Below are positions 1 through 10,446 of a stretch of 64,000 nt of DNA, piece by piece (position 1 is the stretch's first letter; the number at the start of each line of letters is the position of its first letter). The stretch covers positions 23,899,545-23,963,544 of the forward strand of contig NC_133108.1 in assembly GCF_022965805.1 (NCBI RefSeq), given 5' to 3'. Source of the stretch: Primulina eburnea. Lineage: Eukaryota; Streptophyta; Magnoliopsida; Lamiales; Gesneriaceae. Both the position numbers and the translations under genes were made by a program. The notes beneath the pieces were generated by a model, which was not told the DNA's origin, searched no databases, and saw only the letters and a program-made list of their open reading frames with translations.

Positions 1-922
1 TTGTTTATAGAACTTGTATGCAAATCTTACTATGCTTTGTTTACAGATCATGTTGCATTGCATTAAGATGATTATGCTTGTTTACAGATTGTGTATTCAT
101 GCATTAAGATAGGAAAGTCTGCGAGATCATCCAGACTTCTAGACGTTCGGCGATATCACAGCTTAGGGGAAGATCACCGCCCCTATTGTAGACGCGGATA
201 CAGATCAGGCCGAAGTCTAGGAATAAGACGTACAGCACCTCGATTGGTAGGGTAGGTGACAGCCAGTGACGTCTTATTCACCCCGGGATCCCTAGAGTTA
301 TAGATCGAGTCAAGTCTAGACATGATTTGATTAGGACTTCATGCTTATATGGATGTGGCTCCTAGATCATGGGACCCATCGTTAATGCTTTCAGTTGTGC
401 TAGCATGTTTTATGATTTAGATTGTTTATATGCATGTTTATCTGATTTGAGTTGCATGCTTATTTGATTTATTTCATAGATTATGAAATATATTGGTTTA
501 TACATGATCGCATGTTTTATGAATTAGTTTGTTTATATACATGCTTAACATATTTTATACTGGGATTTATTCTCACCGGAGTTATCCGGCTGTTGTCTTG
601 TTTTGTATGTGTGCATGAAAACATGTGGGGCTGGATCAGGGTCGAGATGACGATGAGAGAAGACGAGTTAGCGTGGTGATTCCGGACTTGTAGCAGACTT
701 GGTTTATTACTTGAATGTAGTAATTGAACCTTAGACTTAGGTTGTACAGTATTGTACTTTTCTACTGAACTTTAGTTTTTATACAGATATGTATATTATG
801 TAGATGCCATTACCTTCCGCACGTTATTTTAAAAAGAAAAAAATTTTAGACCCTGTTTTATCTTAATTGATAATTAAATCCCAAAGATGATTAAGAAGAT
901 GATTAGCGTCCGGGTCCCCACA
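1..922 (+). repeat. LTR end of TR-GAG-family Gypsy element (partial)
   Basis: This stretch is the reverse complement, with moderate divergence, of the first part of the LTRs at 37464 and 43427. Shared landmarks include the TAGACTTCGG/GGAATAAGACGT block, GGGATCCCTAGAG, the CAAGTCTAGACATGATTTGA block and the CTCACCGGAGTTATCCGGCTG block. It ends GGTCCCCACA, the exact mirror of the TGTGGGGACC start of the minus-strand copies. About 1.2 kb of the LTR would lie left of the window, so it may be a solo LTR or the 3' LTR of an element outside. The short reading frame at 452-679 inside it looks accidental. Confidence 0.85.
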
Positions 923-1898
923 AAAATGCAAATTGTATTGAAAAATATTTTGGTAAATCAATATTCACATTATGTTCATATTAAATTATATTGAGTTGTT
1001 TATAATTTAAAATGAACATATCAAGTGAGATGTGAATATAATATTTAAATTAAAATATTTCAGATATTCACAAATGAACAAATAACCTCACTTTATTATT
1101 ACTCCGATAAAAGAGAAAAACTGATGAGGAGCCCACATTTTTGTGATCCTCACTTTATCACTACTCTGATTGAAGAGAAAAACTGATGGGGAACGTATTT
1201 GTTCATATTAAGTAAAAATGTGAATATAAAAGTTATTTAATTTTGGCTTATAAAGATTCACATAAATGTGGATAATTCAGTTGAATAATAATTATGAGGT
1301 AACGTGAGAAAACATGATCTGAGAGAGTTCTTCATAGATCGGTCTAAATTGCCTTGACTAGCCACTGGTCTCCCTGAGAAACGTTGCTCTGTCTAGGAGT
1401 TGGGTATTTAAAGGGCCTTAGCACTACCTATCTTTCCTGGGAGCACTCTTGGAAAGTGTTGATTGCGAAATAATTATTATATAAAGCATTAAGAAAAGCC
1501 AAAATGTTGTCCGGTGAACCGTATAATTTTAAATAATTAAGGAATAGCCACAGCATCCTTATTTATGAAAAATTATGTATTAAGTGGATTTGGTTCACAT
1601 AATGGACATCAATTTTAATTAATTATATAAACATAATAAAATTTACCCCACAGGGATTTTTATTATATTTATTTAACTAATTAGGTTAAAATATCAAATT
1701 ATATTTTTCTTAATTTACCCACAGGAGTTAAGGAAAATACATTTTGATAGTTTTATCATAAAGTTATAGAAAAATCTTATTGAATTAAAATTTTAGCCCA
1801 CAGGCAAATTTTATGTCACTAGATTTTTAAAACATGAATTACATTGGTAAAACATGATATTGTCTCAAAATTTTAAGCATATGATATTTTGTGCAGTT
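923..1898 (+). other. Untranslated leader region of Copia-1
   Basis: No coding sequence is supported here. The region is AT-rich and repetitive. An imperfect 62-bp tandem repeat starts at 1086 and 1148 (CCTCACTTTAT...AGAGAAAAACTGATG). Three CCCACAGG boxes lie near 1647, 1719 and 1797, at roughly 75-bp spacing, each followed by an A/T-rich stretch. It leads directly into the gag start codon at 1899. No primer binding site was recognised with confidence. Confidence 0.5.
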
Positions 1899-2724
1899 AT
1901 GCAACCTGCGACTTTTTCTGATATGAAATGTGATATTCCCGATCTAAAGGGCAATAATTATAAAATTTGGAAAGAAAGAATTCTTCTTCAATTAGGGTCT
2001 TCAATTAGGGTGGATGGATATTGATTATGCTATACGGAAAGACGAACCATCTGCTATTACTGAAAACAGCATCCCGGATGATGTTGATCTTTATGAAAAA
2101 TGGGAGCGATCTAATCGACTCTGTGTAATGTTCATAAAGACCAAAATCTCTGCTGGTATGCATGGTTCTGTCGATCAGCATAATAATGTCAAAGAATTAC
2201 TGAAGGCTATTGATGAACAGTTTCAGTCTTCAGATAAGGCTCTTGCAAGCACCCTAATTATGGAATTCTCTTCATTAAGGCTCACCAGTGTGAGAGGTGT
2301 GCGAGAGCACATCATGAAGATGCGGGACATAGCGGCTCGGCTAAAGACACTTGAAATGGAAATGTCTGAAACTTTTCTTGTGCACTACATTTTATGCACT
2401 CTTCCACAACAATATGGACCCTTCAAAATTTCCTACAACACACATAAGGATAAATGGTCGATTAATGAATTAATGACCATGTGTGTTCAAGAAGAAGGAA
2501 GGCTGTTGATGGAAACAAGTGATAATGTTTTTATGACCACACAAGGAAAGTATAAAAAGCAAGCCAAAGTCAATGGAAAAGGGAAAGGAATAATTCTACC
2601 CCAACCTGACATCAAGAAAGAATCCAAGTGTTTCTTCTGTAAAAAGACGGGACACATTAAGAAGGATTGCAATAAATTTAAGGACTGGCTTGAAAAGTAT
2701 TCTTACTTCATTTGTCTGTTATGA
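1899..2724 (+). pseudogene. gag: Copia-1 gag (frameshifted)
   Basis: Encodes a Copia-type capsid/nucleocapsid. Translation from the ATG at 1899 gives the usual short N-terminal motif (NNYKIWKERILLQLG) and then hits a stop. The cause is a 13-bp tandem duplication (TCTTCAATTAGGG twice, about 1985-2011) that shifts the frame; the rest of gag continues from about 2014 in another frame. Downstream are the helical gag body and a CX2CX4HX4C zinc knuckle (CFFCKKTGHIKKDC, near 2629-2670). The frame closes at 2722-2724, and a second frameshift is needed to enter protease. Confident as gag, broken as a gene. Confidence 0.85.
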
Positions 2725-4037
2725 ATCTAATATGCTTGATATGATTTATAACACATGGTGGATTGATTCTGGTTCTACAATCAATGTTACAAATACCTTG
2801 CAGAGTATGCAAAACCTAAGGAAGCCAATAGGAAATGAGCGGAGCATTTATTCAGGAAACAAGATGTCTTTGCATGTGGAGGCTATTGGGACTTGCTGCC
2901 TTATATTTGATAGTGGTTTTATTTTAAAATTGGAAAAGACATTTTATGTTCCTAGTTTTTCTAGGAATTTAATTTCAATTTCAAAACTTGTACCCATTGG
3001 TTATTCATTTCAGTTTTTGGATAAATCAATAAATTTGTTTTATAAATCAAATCTTATTGGAAATAGTACAATGGTTGATGGTCTTTTCTCTATTTCTTTA
3101 CAAAATAATAACACCACTATGAATGTTCATGGAGGTATTAAAAGATGTGTTATAAATGAAGATTCTTCTATATTGTGGCACAGGAGATTGGGACACATCT
3201 CCATAGAGAGAATTAAAAGATTAGTAAATGATGGAGTACTTAGTACTTTAGATTTTACTGATTTTGAGACTTGTGTGGACTGCATTAACGGAAAGCAGAC
3301 CAATAAGTCTAAAAAGGGTGCCAAGAGGAGTACAGAAATATTAGAAATCATACATTCAGATATTTGTTGTCCAGATATGGACATGCAAAGTCCGAATTAC
3401 TTCATCTCTTTCATTGATGATTATTCACGATACATGTATATCTACATGCTTCATAATAAAAACGAAGCACTAGAAGCCTTTAAGGTTTTTAAGGCAGAAG
3501 TGGAGAAGCAATGTGGAAAACATATTAAGATTGAGAACTGATAGAGGTGGGCAATATTATGGTAGATACACTGAGAATGGACAAGCACCTGGTCCGTTTG
3601 CGAAGTTTCTCCAAGAACATGAGATTGTTGCCCAATATACTATGCCTGGTTCTCCTGACCAGAATGGCGTAGCTGAGAGGAGAAACCGAACATTATTGGA
3701 CATGGTGAGGAGCATGTTGAGTAGCTCTAAACTTCCTAAATCTTTGTGGACTGAAGCTCTTAAGACAGCTGTGTATATATTAAATCGAGTTCCAACTGAG
3801 GCTGTCCCAAAGACGCCATTTGAGTTATTTAAAGGTTGGAAACCGAGTTTGCAACATATACGCATTTGGGGTTGTCCTTCAGAAATAAGAGTTTACAACC
3901 CACATGAAAAGAAACTGGACCCAAGAACTATAAGTGGATATTTCATTGGGTATGCCGAAAAATCCAAAGGGTTTGTCCATCTCACAACACTAGAATTGTG
4001 GAATCAAGAAATGCAAAATTTCTTGAGAATGATTTGA
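2690..4037 (+). pseudogene. pol: Copia-1 protease and integrase region (frameshifted)
   Basis: Two overlapping frames (2690-3541 and 3513-4037) make up one original coding region. Protease begins at WWIDSGSTINV, the Copia form of the D-S/T-G active site, with the downstream SRNLISISKL motif. Next comes the GAG-pre-integrase domain with its His/Cys residues (LWHRRLGHIS, then CVDCINGKQ), then the integrase core (IHSDICC, FIDDYSRYMYIYML, DRGGQYYG, PDQNGVAERRNRTLLDMVRSML), whose acidic triad can be followed across the frameshift near 3530. A further frameshift near 3990 separates it from the RT frame; the IVESRNAKFLEND motif typical of this junction is in the next frame. Confidence 0.85.
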
Positions 4038-5920
4038 TTAGTGGGAGTGATAATTCAAATGACATAGTTTTTGAGAATGATCACATTAATGAACAACCCT
4101 CTTATTCAAATGATAGATTGGTTGTTATTCACACCCCTCAAGACCAAATGGGTGTTAGACAACCAGTTACTGAAGTTCCACAAATCGCTGATGAAAATCC
4201 AGTAGATCAAGTTGTTAATGAAGAACAACAAGAAATTTTTGATCAACCAAACAACCTAAGGAGATCTACTAGAATAAGAAGATCAGCTATATCTAGTGAT
4301 TATGTTGTGTATTTAAAAGAATCGGACTATAACATCGGAGCTGAAAATGATCCTGAAACGTTTTCACAAGCCATGAGTTGTAATGAGTCAAAACTATGGT
4401 TTAATGCTATGAAAGAAGAGATGAATTCTATGGCAGTTAATGGAGTCTGGGATCTTGTTCAGTTGCCTGATGGTGTAAGAGCCATTGGATGTAAATGGGT
4501 CTTCAAAATAAAGAAAGACTCATTAGGCAACATTGAAAGGTATAAAGCAAGACTCGTTGTTAAAGGATTCACTCAGCAGGAAGGAATCGACTACAAGGAG
4601 ACTTTTTCTCCTGTATCTAAGAAAGATTCTCTTCGTATCATTCTAGCATTAGTTGCACATTTTGACTTAGATTTACAACAAATGGATGTCAAAACAGCTT
4701 TTCTCAATGGAGAACTAGAGGAAGAGGTTTATATGAAACAACCTGAAGGATTCTTCTCTAGTAATGGTGAGCAATTGGTTTGTAAGCTTAAGAAATCTAT
4801 ATATGGATTGAAACAAGCCTCCCGTCAATGGTATTTAAAATTTCATGATGTTATCTCTTCATTCGGATTCGTTGAGAACCCCATGGATCAATGTATATAC
4901 CAGAAGGTTAGTGGGAGCAAGATTTGTTTCCTTATTCTATATGTGGATGATATATTACTTGTAACCAATGATAAGGATCTGTTATATGAGGTGAAACAAT
5001 TCCTCTCTAAAAACTTTGATATGAAAGATATGGGCGATGCATCTTATGTCATTGGCATTAAGATACATAGAGACCAAATTCGAGGTATTATAGGTCTGTC
5101 TCAAGAAACCTACATCAAAAAAGTTTTAGAGAGATATCGGATGAAAGATTGTTCACCAAGTATAGCTCCCATTGTGAAAGGCGATAAATTCAATTTGAGT
5201 CAATGCCCAAAGAATGATCTAGAGCGGGAAAAAATGAAAAACATTCCTTATGCTTATGCTGTCGGAAGCTTGATGTATGCTTAGGTTTGCACTAGATCTG
5301 ACATTGCATTTATTGTTGGGATGTTGGGAAGATATCAGAGTAATCCAGGTTTAGACCATTGGAAAGATGCAAAGAAAGTAATGAGGTACCTTCAAGGGAC
5401 CAAAGATTATATGCTTATGTTCAAACGAACTGAGAATTTGGAAGTAATTGGCTACTCTGATTCAGACTACACTGGCTGCATTGACTCAAGAAAATCCACT
5501 TCAGGATATATTTTCATGCTAGCTGGTGGAGCTGTATCTTGGAGAAGTGCAAAGCAGACATTGACTGCTACTTCCACTATGGAAGCTGAGTTCTTATCTT
5601 GTTTTGAGGCAACCTCACATGGTGTATGGTTGAAGAGTTTCATTTCAGGGCTTAGAATTATGGATTCAATATCTAGGCCATTAAGAATATATTGTGACAA
5701 TTCAGCTGCTGTTTTTATGGCTAAAAATAACAAAAGTGGTAGTCGAAGTAAGCACATCGACATTAAGTATTTAGCCATAAGAGAACGTGTTAAAGATAAA
5801 AAGTTACTTATCGAGCACATTAGCACTGAATTGATGATTGCGGATCCTTTGAATAAAGGCATGCCACCATTAAAATTTAAGGATCATACAGAAAGAATGG
5901 GACTTGGTTCCTTTACGTAA
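3998..5920 (+). pseudogene. pol: Copia-1 reverse transcriptase and RNase H (one internal stop)
   Basis: The RVT_2-type reverse transcriptase spans about 4380-5100, with WVFKIKKDSLGN, RLVVKGFTQQEGIDY, QMDVKTAFLNGELEEEVYM and the catalytic YVDDILLVTND box near 4940. RNase H follows from about 5440 (YSDSDYTGCIDSRKSTSG, EAEFLSC, CDNSAAVFMAKN, SKHIDIKY) and ends with the usual ADPLNKG tail. The frame is continuous except for a TAG at 5282-5284, where relatives have a sense codon (probably CAG). This is the best preserved part of Copia-1. Confidence 0.9.
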
Positions 5921-6171
5921 TATTTGTTGTAAGAACAAATTAATGAAACTATGATGTGATATTTTCTCATATATGTTGTGCACACATTCAGTGATTCGAG
6001 AAATATCAATAATGTTGGACCTCGAATAAACATTGGGTTTAGTCATTAAGTTAATACAGTTTGAGAGACATAATGCATTGTAATACATGGAAGATAATAT
6101 TCGTTTTAAGATGACTTATCGCCATGATTCATGTATTTTGTTTTCTCCTATGGTAAATGATATATATGTGT

Positions 6172-6183
6172 CAAGTGGGAGAA
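6172..6183 (+). promoter_or_regulatory. Copia-1 polypurine tract
   Basis: The sequence CAAGTGGGAGAA lies immediately before the LTR start TGTAAGAAATTT, the normal position and composition of the plus-strand primer tract in Copia elements. Confidence 0.85.
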
Positions 6184-6585
6184 TGTAAGAAATTTGAAAC
6201 ATGTTAAAAGAAGACGTACCGTGTAAGAGTTGGCGACGGCCAAGAAGCCTACAACGTTTGACGAAAAGTTGCGTACGCCGACTCAACTTCAGAAACTGAG
6301 ATGCGTATACGATTATTCCTTTGAAAATAATGTTCCCAATTTTCTCGTTGATGGTATGAGATGCCTATAAATAGCAACGATTGAGGTCCCTAAGCACACA
6401 CACCTCATAAGAAATATACACCATCTAAGGAGAGAGTGCAGTGCTTAGAAGGCTTCAACCGAGAAGAATATCAGAGAAATCAAAAATTTTCAATGGCCGG
6501 AGGTAACACTCGATTTAAGCTTCCGCATATTATATATCATGTTTATACATGTTTAAAAACATGATTTTTCAGAAAATTTCTAACA
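6184..6585 (+). repeat. Copia-1 3' LTR
   Basis: Starts TGTAAGAAATTT and ends AAATTTCTAACA, which pair as near-perfect inverted ends (11 of 12). Length is 402 bp. A TATA box TATAAATAG lies at 6366-6374, with a plausible transcription start about 30 bp downstream. The next 5 bases are ACATA; the matching target duplication on the 5' side could not be found because the 5' LTR is missing. Confidence 0.85.
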
Positions 6586-8303
6586 ACATACACACACAAA
6601 CAAAGTAATGACATCAACTTTTACTTAAGTGCAGAATTTGAGTCCAAGGTTTTATCATTTGGTGGTTTAAGGTGAGAGCTTGAATCATGGCTGTCCTAGG
6701 GACTGTAGCCATGGTTAGAACCCTTCTATACCACATCTAGGACGTGACCAAGGTGTCCTTTCAAGGTTTGGTTCATGGTTCCCTCAAAATTTTTAAACAA
6801 CAACACAAGTGCATAATTCGAATTTTCCCTTTCCTATGCTAGTGTGTTTTCGGTTTTGGGGTGTGGTTTGGTTTGTGGTTGGCTTCTAGCCCTTAGCCAT
6901 GGTCCAAGCCATGCCTTAGGATGTTGGTAAGAGTCTTTGGGTGGTGGTTCAAGCCATTCGTCATTAAATTTCAGAGTTATACCTCAAATACAAAAGCTGC
7001 TCCTACTGTAATTTGACAGCAACTTGCTGTTCGGTTTTGAGGTTGGTTTGAGTTCTTGGTTGGAATTTAGCCCATGGCCTTGAACTGGACAGTACCCCAA
7101 TGAGTTAGGAAAGTCATGTTTTTGGCCATTTGTGATTTGGTCGAGTTTAGAGGTCGTACGAGAATTTACGGTAAAAGGTGCCAAAATTACTCTCGAAAGA
7201 GTTTTTATGTTTTTGGATTCCTTTCACCTATTTTCGTGTTTTACAGTTATTATGCATATTTTTCAGTATGTTTGGGGTATTTTTAATCATGGTTAAAGGT
7301 CGGTTTAATGTTGGTTCGGGTTGGTACGAAGCCATGGTTAAAAATCAAGTTGTTGGTCTGAATCGTCTCGTTTTTGGTTCTATTGTTAAAATTTTGTCAA
7401 GTTAAGATTTATTACATGTGTCACATATTAGTAGTAAGTCGCAGCAAGCCTGGGAACGATCCAACTCATCCGGTAAAAATAAGGTTATAATTATATTACG
7501 TGCATAAAAATATAAAATGTTTATTTTTGAGATATATGCTATATGTCTTGTGGTCACCTTATGCTTATGGGTTGGGAAGTCGGTAGGCGCAACCGAGGAC
7601 CTCTCCGCCAGGTGACTTACGACCGGTTTATGATTATGTATGGGTACAGAAATCCAGTCCAAGGGCTGTGATTGATCTCTACCGCCCAGTATACTGTGGT
7701 TTAGTCTGATCAGGTGCTTACGTTATGTTATGAGCCACTTGCTTAGAAACATTATCTCTAACAGAAAATTATGATATGACATGACAGAGTTCTATTGAGA
7801 AAAGCTTTTACGTATGATTTTCAGATATGCACGTAGTTATAATTATTCATGATATGGTTTTCACCATACGCTCTACGATACTTTATTTTTATGATGCATG
7901 CGATTTTATGATATATTTACTTGTTATTCACGATATGTACATGTAGAGTCTTTAGACTCACTAGACTTGATTGTTGTAGGTGTTGATGAGATCGAGACCG
8001 CGGGCGGAGACCAGAGCGATCTTGGGACAACAGTAGTAAATCCGAGGACCTCATGATTTCATGATTTAGTTTATGCATCTTTTATTATTCAAACCCAGTT
8101 TTAATACGTTGGATTAATAAATTTTTGTTTACATTGGATTATTTTTAAATCGTTGCTTGAAAATTTTATTTACTTCCGCTGTTATTTTAAAGTTAAAATT
8201 ATTTACATGTTCATTTTATAAATGAGGCAAAATGATTATTTATTTATTTAGAAAAATTTTAATAATTCCGCAAAATTATGAATACGAAATACGAGCCTTT
8301 ACA
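6586..8303 (+). repeat. Gypsy LTR fragment (plus orientation)
   Basis: The right half (about 7200-8303) matches the right end of the LTR at 21148-23947 and, inverted, the LTR at 33182. Shared blocks are the TTACGTGCA block, CAGTATACTGTGG/AGTCTGATCA, the palindrome GAGTCTTTAGACTC (7946-7959) followed by ACTAGACTTGATTGTTGTAGG, the GGGCGGAGACCAG block, CCGAGGACCTCA and the terminal TTCCGCAAAATT...TTACA. It ends at 8303, where pararetrovirus sequence starts. The left end is cut by the Copia-1 LTR. No supported gene; the small frames inside are chance. Confidence 0.75.
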
Positions 8304-8755
8304 CTATCTGTATTCATGGTTTCTATTTTATTAGTAAAAGGATTAAAAGAGTTTGAAAATGGATAATCTAAATAATTTTGAAAGGAATATATTTCGAACA
8401 AATCGAAAAATAAAATTTGAATTTCATATTTATGTGTAAATTCATAGAATTTTTGTTGAATATATTTTCTGGTATCCATAAATTTTTCAAAAAACCATAA
8501 TCTTTTATCTTTATTATGTATAGCATAAAAATCTTTATGTAGAAAGTTTTTATCTACTTGGAATTTTGTTTTGAAGAATTGATACCTTGAAGTTTTATAG
8601 ATTTGATCTTTATTTACTTTAGGAATTTCCCAATTATCAATTGATTTATCAAAATCTTCTATGACTATTTCTTCGATATTTATTATCGTTCTATTCTCAT
8701 AAGAAGTTGAAGTAGCGGAGTTAAGAGAAGTAGATCTACAGAAAATTGAATTCAT
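8276..8755 (-). pseudogene. Pararetrovirus MP frame with internal in-frame deletion (unit 3)
   Basis: The frame begins with the same N-terminal residues (MNSI) as the complete MP at 55393 and follows it for about 62 residues to RYQFFKT. It then jumps to the sequence found near residue 395 (KFQVDKNFLHKDF) and continues to the C-terminal part. The whole 30K-type movement core is missing, yet the frame stays open for 159 codons. The last eight or so codons come from the adjoining Gypsy LTR, which ends at 8303. Likely a deletion derivative; a spliced origin is less likely because no GT-AG pair fits the junction. Confidence 0.8.
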
Positions 8756-9100
8756 TTTATTAAAATTTGTGTATGTTTAATTTCTCTCTACAATCCCAAG
8801 CAATTCTATGATTTTACAGCCTATACTCAGGACTTACTACCCAGACCTTCTTAGGCAAACACTCAAGAGAAACTAAAATTCTCAAACTCAAATTAAAATA
8901 TCGTAAAAACAATTCTTATAACTCAACCCCCCCTCCCCCCCCCCCCCCCAGGCTCTGATACCAAAGACTACCCAGTGATACTTATGGGGATAATTAGACA
9001 TCAAAAGAAACATTCATAAACAATAATAATAAAGAGCAATTAATAAAAAGAAAATGTAACAACAATAAATAAATTAGGCGGTAGAACCAGCCATATAATA
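8756..9100 (-). other. Pararetrovirus leader/intergenic region (unit 3)
   Basis: Contains the leader upstream of the MP frame, a run of C on the plus strand (G in sense, about 8926-8949), the primer binding site, and the start of the intergenic region up to the GGCGGTAGAACCAGCC block. The same blocks recur at 30531-30870 and 55394-55720. It breaks off at 9100/9101, where the Gypsy LTR begins. Confidence 0.8.
8948..8963 (-). promoter_or_regulatory. Pararetrovirus primer binding site (unit 3)
   Basis: The sense strand reads TGGTATCAGAGCCTGG, complementary to the 3' end of plant initiator tRNA-Met, the minus-strand primer of Caulimoviridae. It continues straight into a long G run. Confidence 0.85.
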
Positions 9101-9312
9101 TGTATAACCCGTAAATTGGACTGCGTATAAGCCATGCATAATTCTAGTATTTAAAATTAAAATGATTTTTTATTGTATGAGTATTTAAATTCTTCGCTTT
9201 AAATTTATTTATTTTACACAGTAGTTTAATTGTTATCTTTTCAGTAAAATAAGTGAGGCCGGACTGGAGATGGAGTATTGAGATAAGTTAATAAAGACTT
9301 ATTTAAGAAGTG

Positions 9313-10271
9313 TGATAAGATCGGTTATCACACTAAGAGTGTTTAGAAGGGGGGGTTGAATAAACACTCACACTTAAAATTGTTCTTTAAGAATATTTGA
9401 GTTCAGTTTAGTGACAAACTGAAACTCGGAATCTTGTTGGTCAATAACAATCAGTTAAACTGGAGTAGTTGCGGAAAGTAACTGACTGAAAGATAGAATA
9501 CAAAACTGAAAGAAATATACAAGAGTTGTTTCTGGATGTTCGGAGAATTTAATTACTCCTACGTCACCCCTTCTATCACAAGGATAGGATATTTACTAAA
9601 AGACTTTGATCAAGTACAACACTTGTACAGACCCATTTCAGTTTGGACTTACAACTGCCAAAAGTGAAACTCTTAGTTATACACAATGTTTTTCAGTACG
9701 TAACTGATATTAGCACAATTGAGTCTAACAACTTTTAGAGAGTGCTAATAAGCTCAGATTGTAGCCTTGATTGCTACGAGTAATTCAATTGAGAGTGAGC
9801 TAAGATTTTGACAGAGTAACAGCAAGCTTAAGATTGAATGATTGTCTTGGTTGTTCATCTGCTGTTCTTCAGTTATATTTATACTTCTTTTTCAACGGTA
9901 ACTTGGATATGCATTTGAATTCTAGTATCCGTTGATTGCCACTTCATCATTCCTTGGGCAATGTTCTCTTCATTGATTGTGATACGGCGTCTTAATTGCA
10001 ATAGCCGAAACACATTGTTCTATGCTGTAGTGATCGAGGTGCGACGCTCTTGTAATTTGTTTGCCTCCTTTGGTCTTTCCCGAGATGTCTTCAGTTGAGA
10101 AGCTTTTAAGACACTCTGTTTTTAACTGATCAGTTTCAACTGATCATTTTACTTTGTATCATTGTATCAATTGTCTTCAGTTGCCGAATATGCTTGTCCG
10201 CATCAGTTGATTCATATTTTGTTAATTGATTGATTTACGTTTTGTCAAACTCCAGAATCTTGTTTCCAACA
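9313..10271 (-). repeat. Copia-2 3' LTR
   Basis: Matches 20177-21142 along its whole length. Ends read TGATAAGATCGG...TTTCCAACA on the plus strand. It contains a G run (7 here, 14 in the other copy) and several AACTGATCAGTT-type palindromes near 10125-10150. The short minus-strand frame at 10245-10514 straddles its edge and looks accidental. Confidence 0.92.
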
Positions 10272-10285
10272 ATTTCCCCCTTTAT
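10272..10285 (-). promoter_or_regulatory. Copia-2 polypurine tract
   Basis: In sense orientation the bases just before the 3' LTR read AAAGGGGGAAAT, a standard plus-strand primer tract. Confidence 0.8.
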
Positions 10286-10446
10286 GGTGTTTGACAAAAC
10301 CAAGTGATTTAAGATCGGATAACTGAGCTCTTTGTAGACTATGCAGCTGAATTATAAAATAACTGGGTTTCTTGTAGATAACATAAAAACTGAAAATATA
10401 ATATCTGGATTCCTTGTAGATAACATAAAATCTGATTAAATCTTCT

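Larger units (their letters stand above)
923..6585 (+). mobile_element. Copia-1: decayed Copia LTR retrotransposon
   Basis: On the plus strand the order is gag, aspartic protease, integrase, reverse transcriptase, RNase H, the typical Ty1/Copia order. A polypurine tract at 6172-6183 and a 402-bp 3' LTR at 6184-6585 follow. No 5' LTR similar to 6184-6585 was found upstream; the family-unrelated LTR ending at 922 abuts the leader, so the 5' LTR is either left of the window or lost. The coding region has several frameshifts and at least one in-frame stop (5282-5284), so the copy is not autonomous. Confidence 0.85.

Noticed and set aside
452..679. 75-codon open frame with hydrophobic stretches, looks like a small membrane protein
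   Set aside because: It lies within an LTR that is shared, inverted, with 37464 and 43427, where the frame is not kept.
1300..1480. Possible 5' LTR of Copia-1 with a TATA-like TATTTAAAG at about 1407
   Set aside because: No similarity to the 402-bp 3' LTR and no matching terminal repeats.
8276..8755. Spliced (retrogene) origin of the shortened MP
   Set aside because: The junction has no GT at the donor side; a short A-rich microhomology makes deletion more likely.
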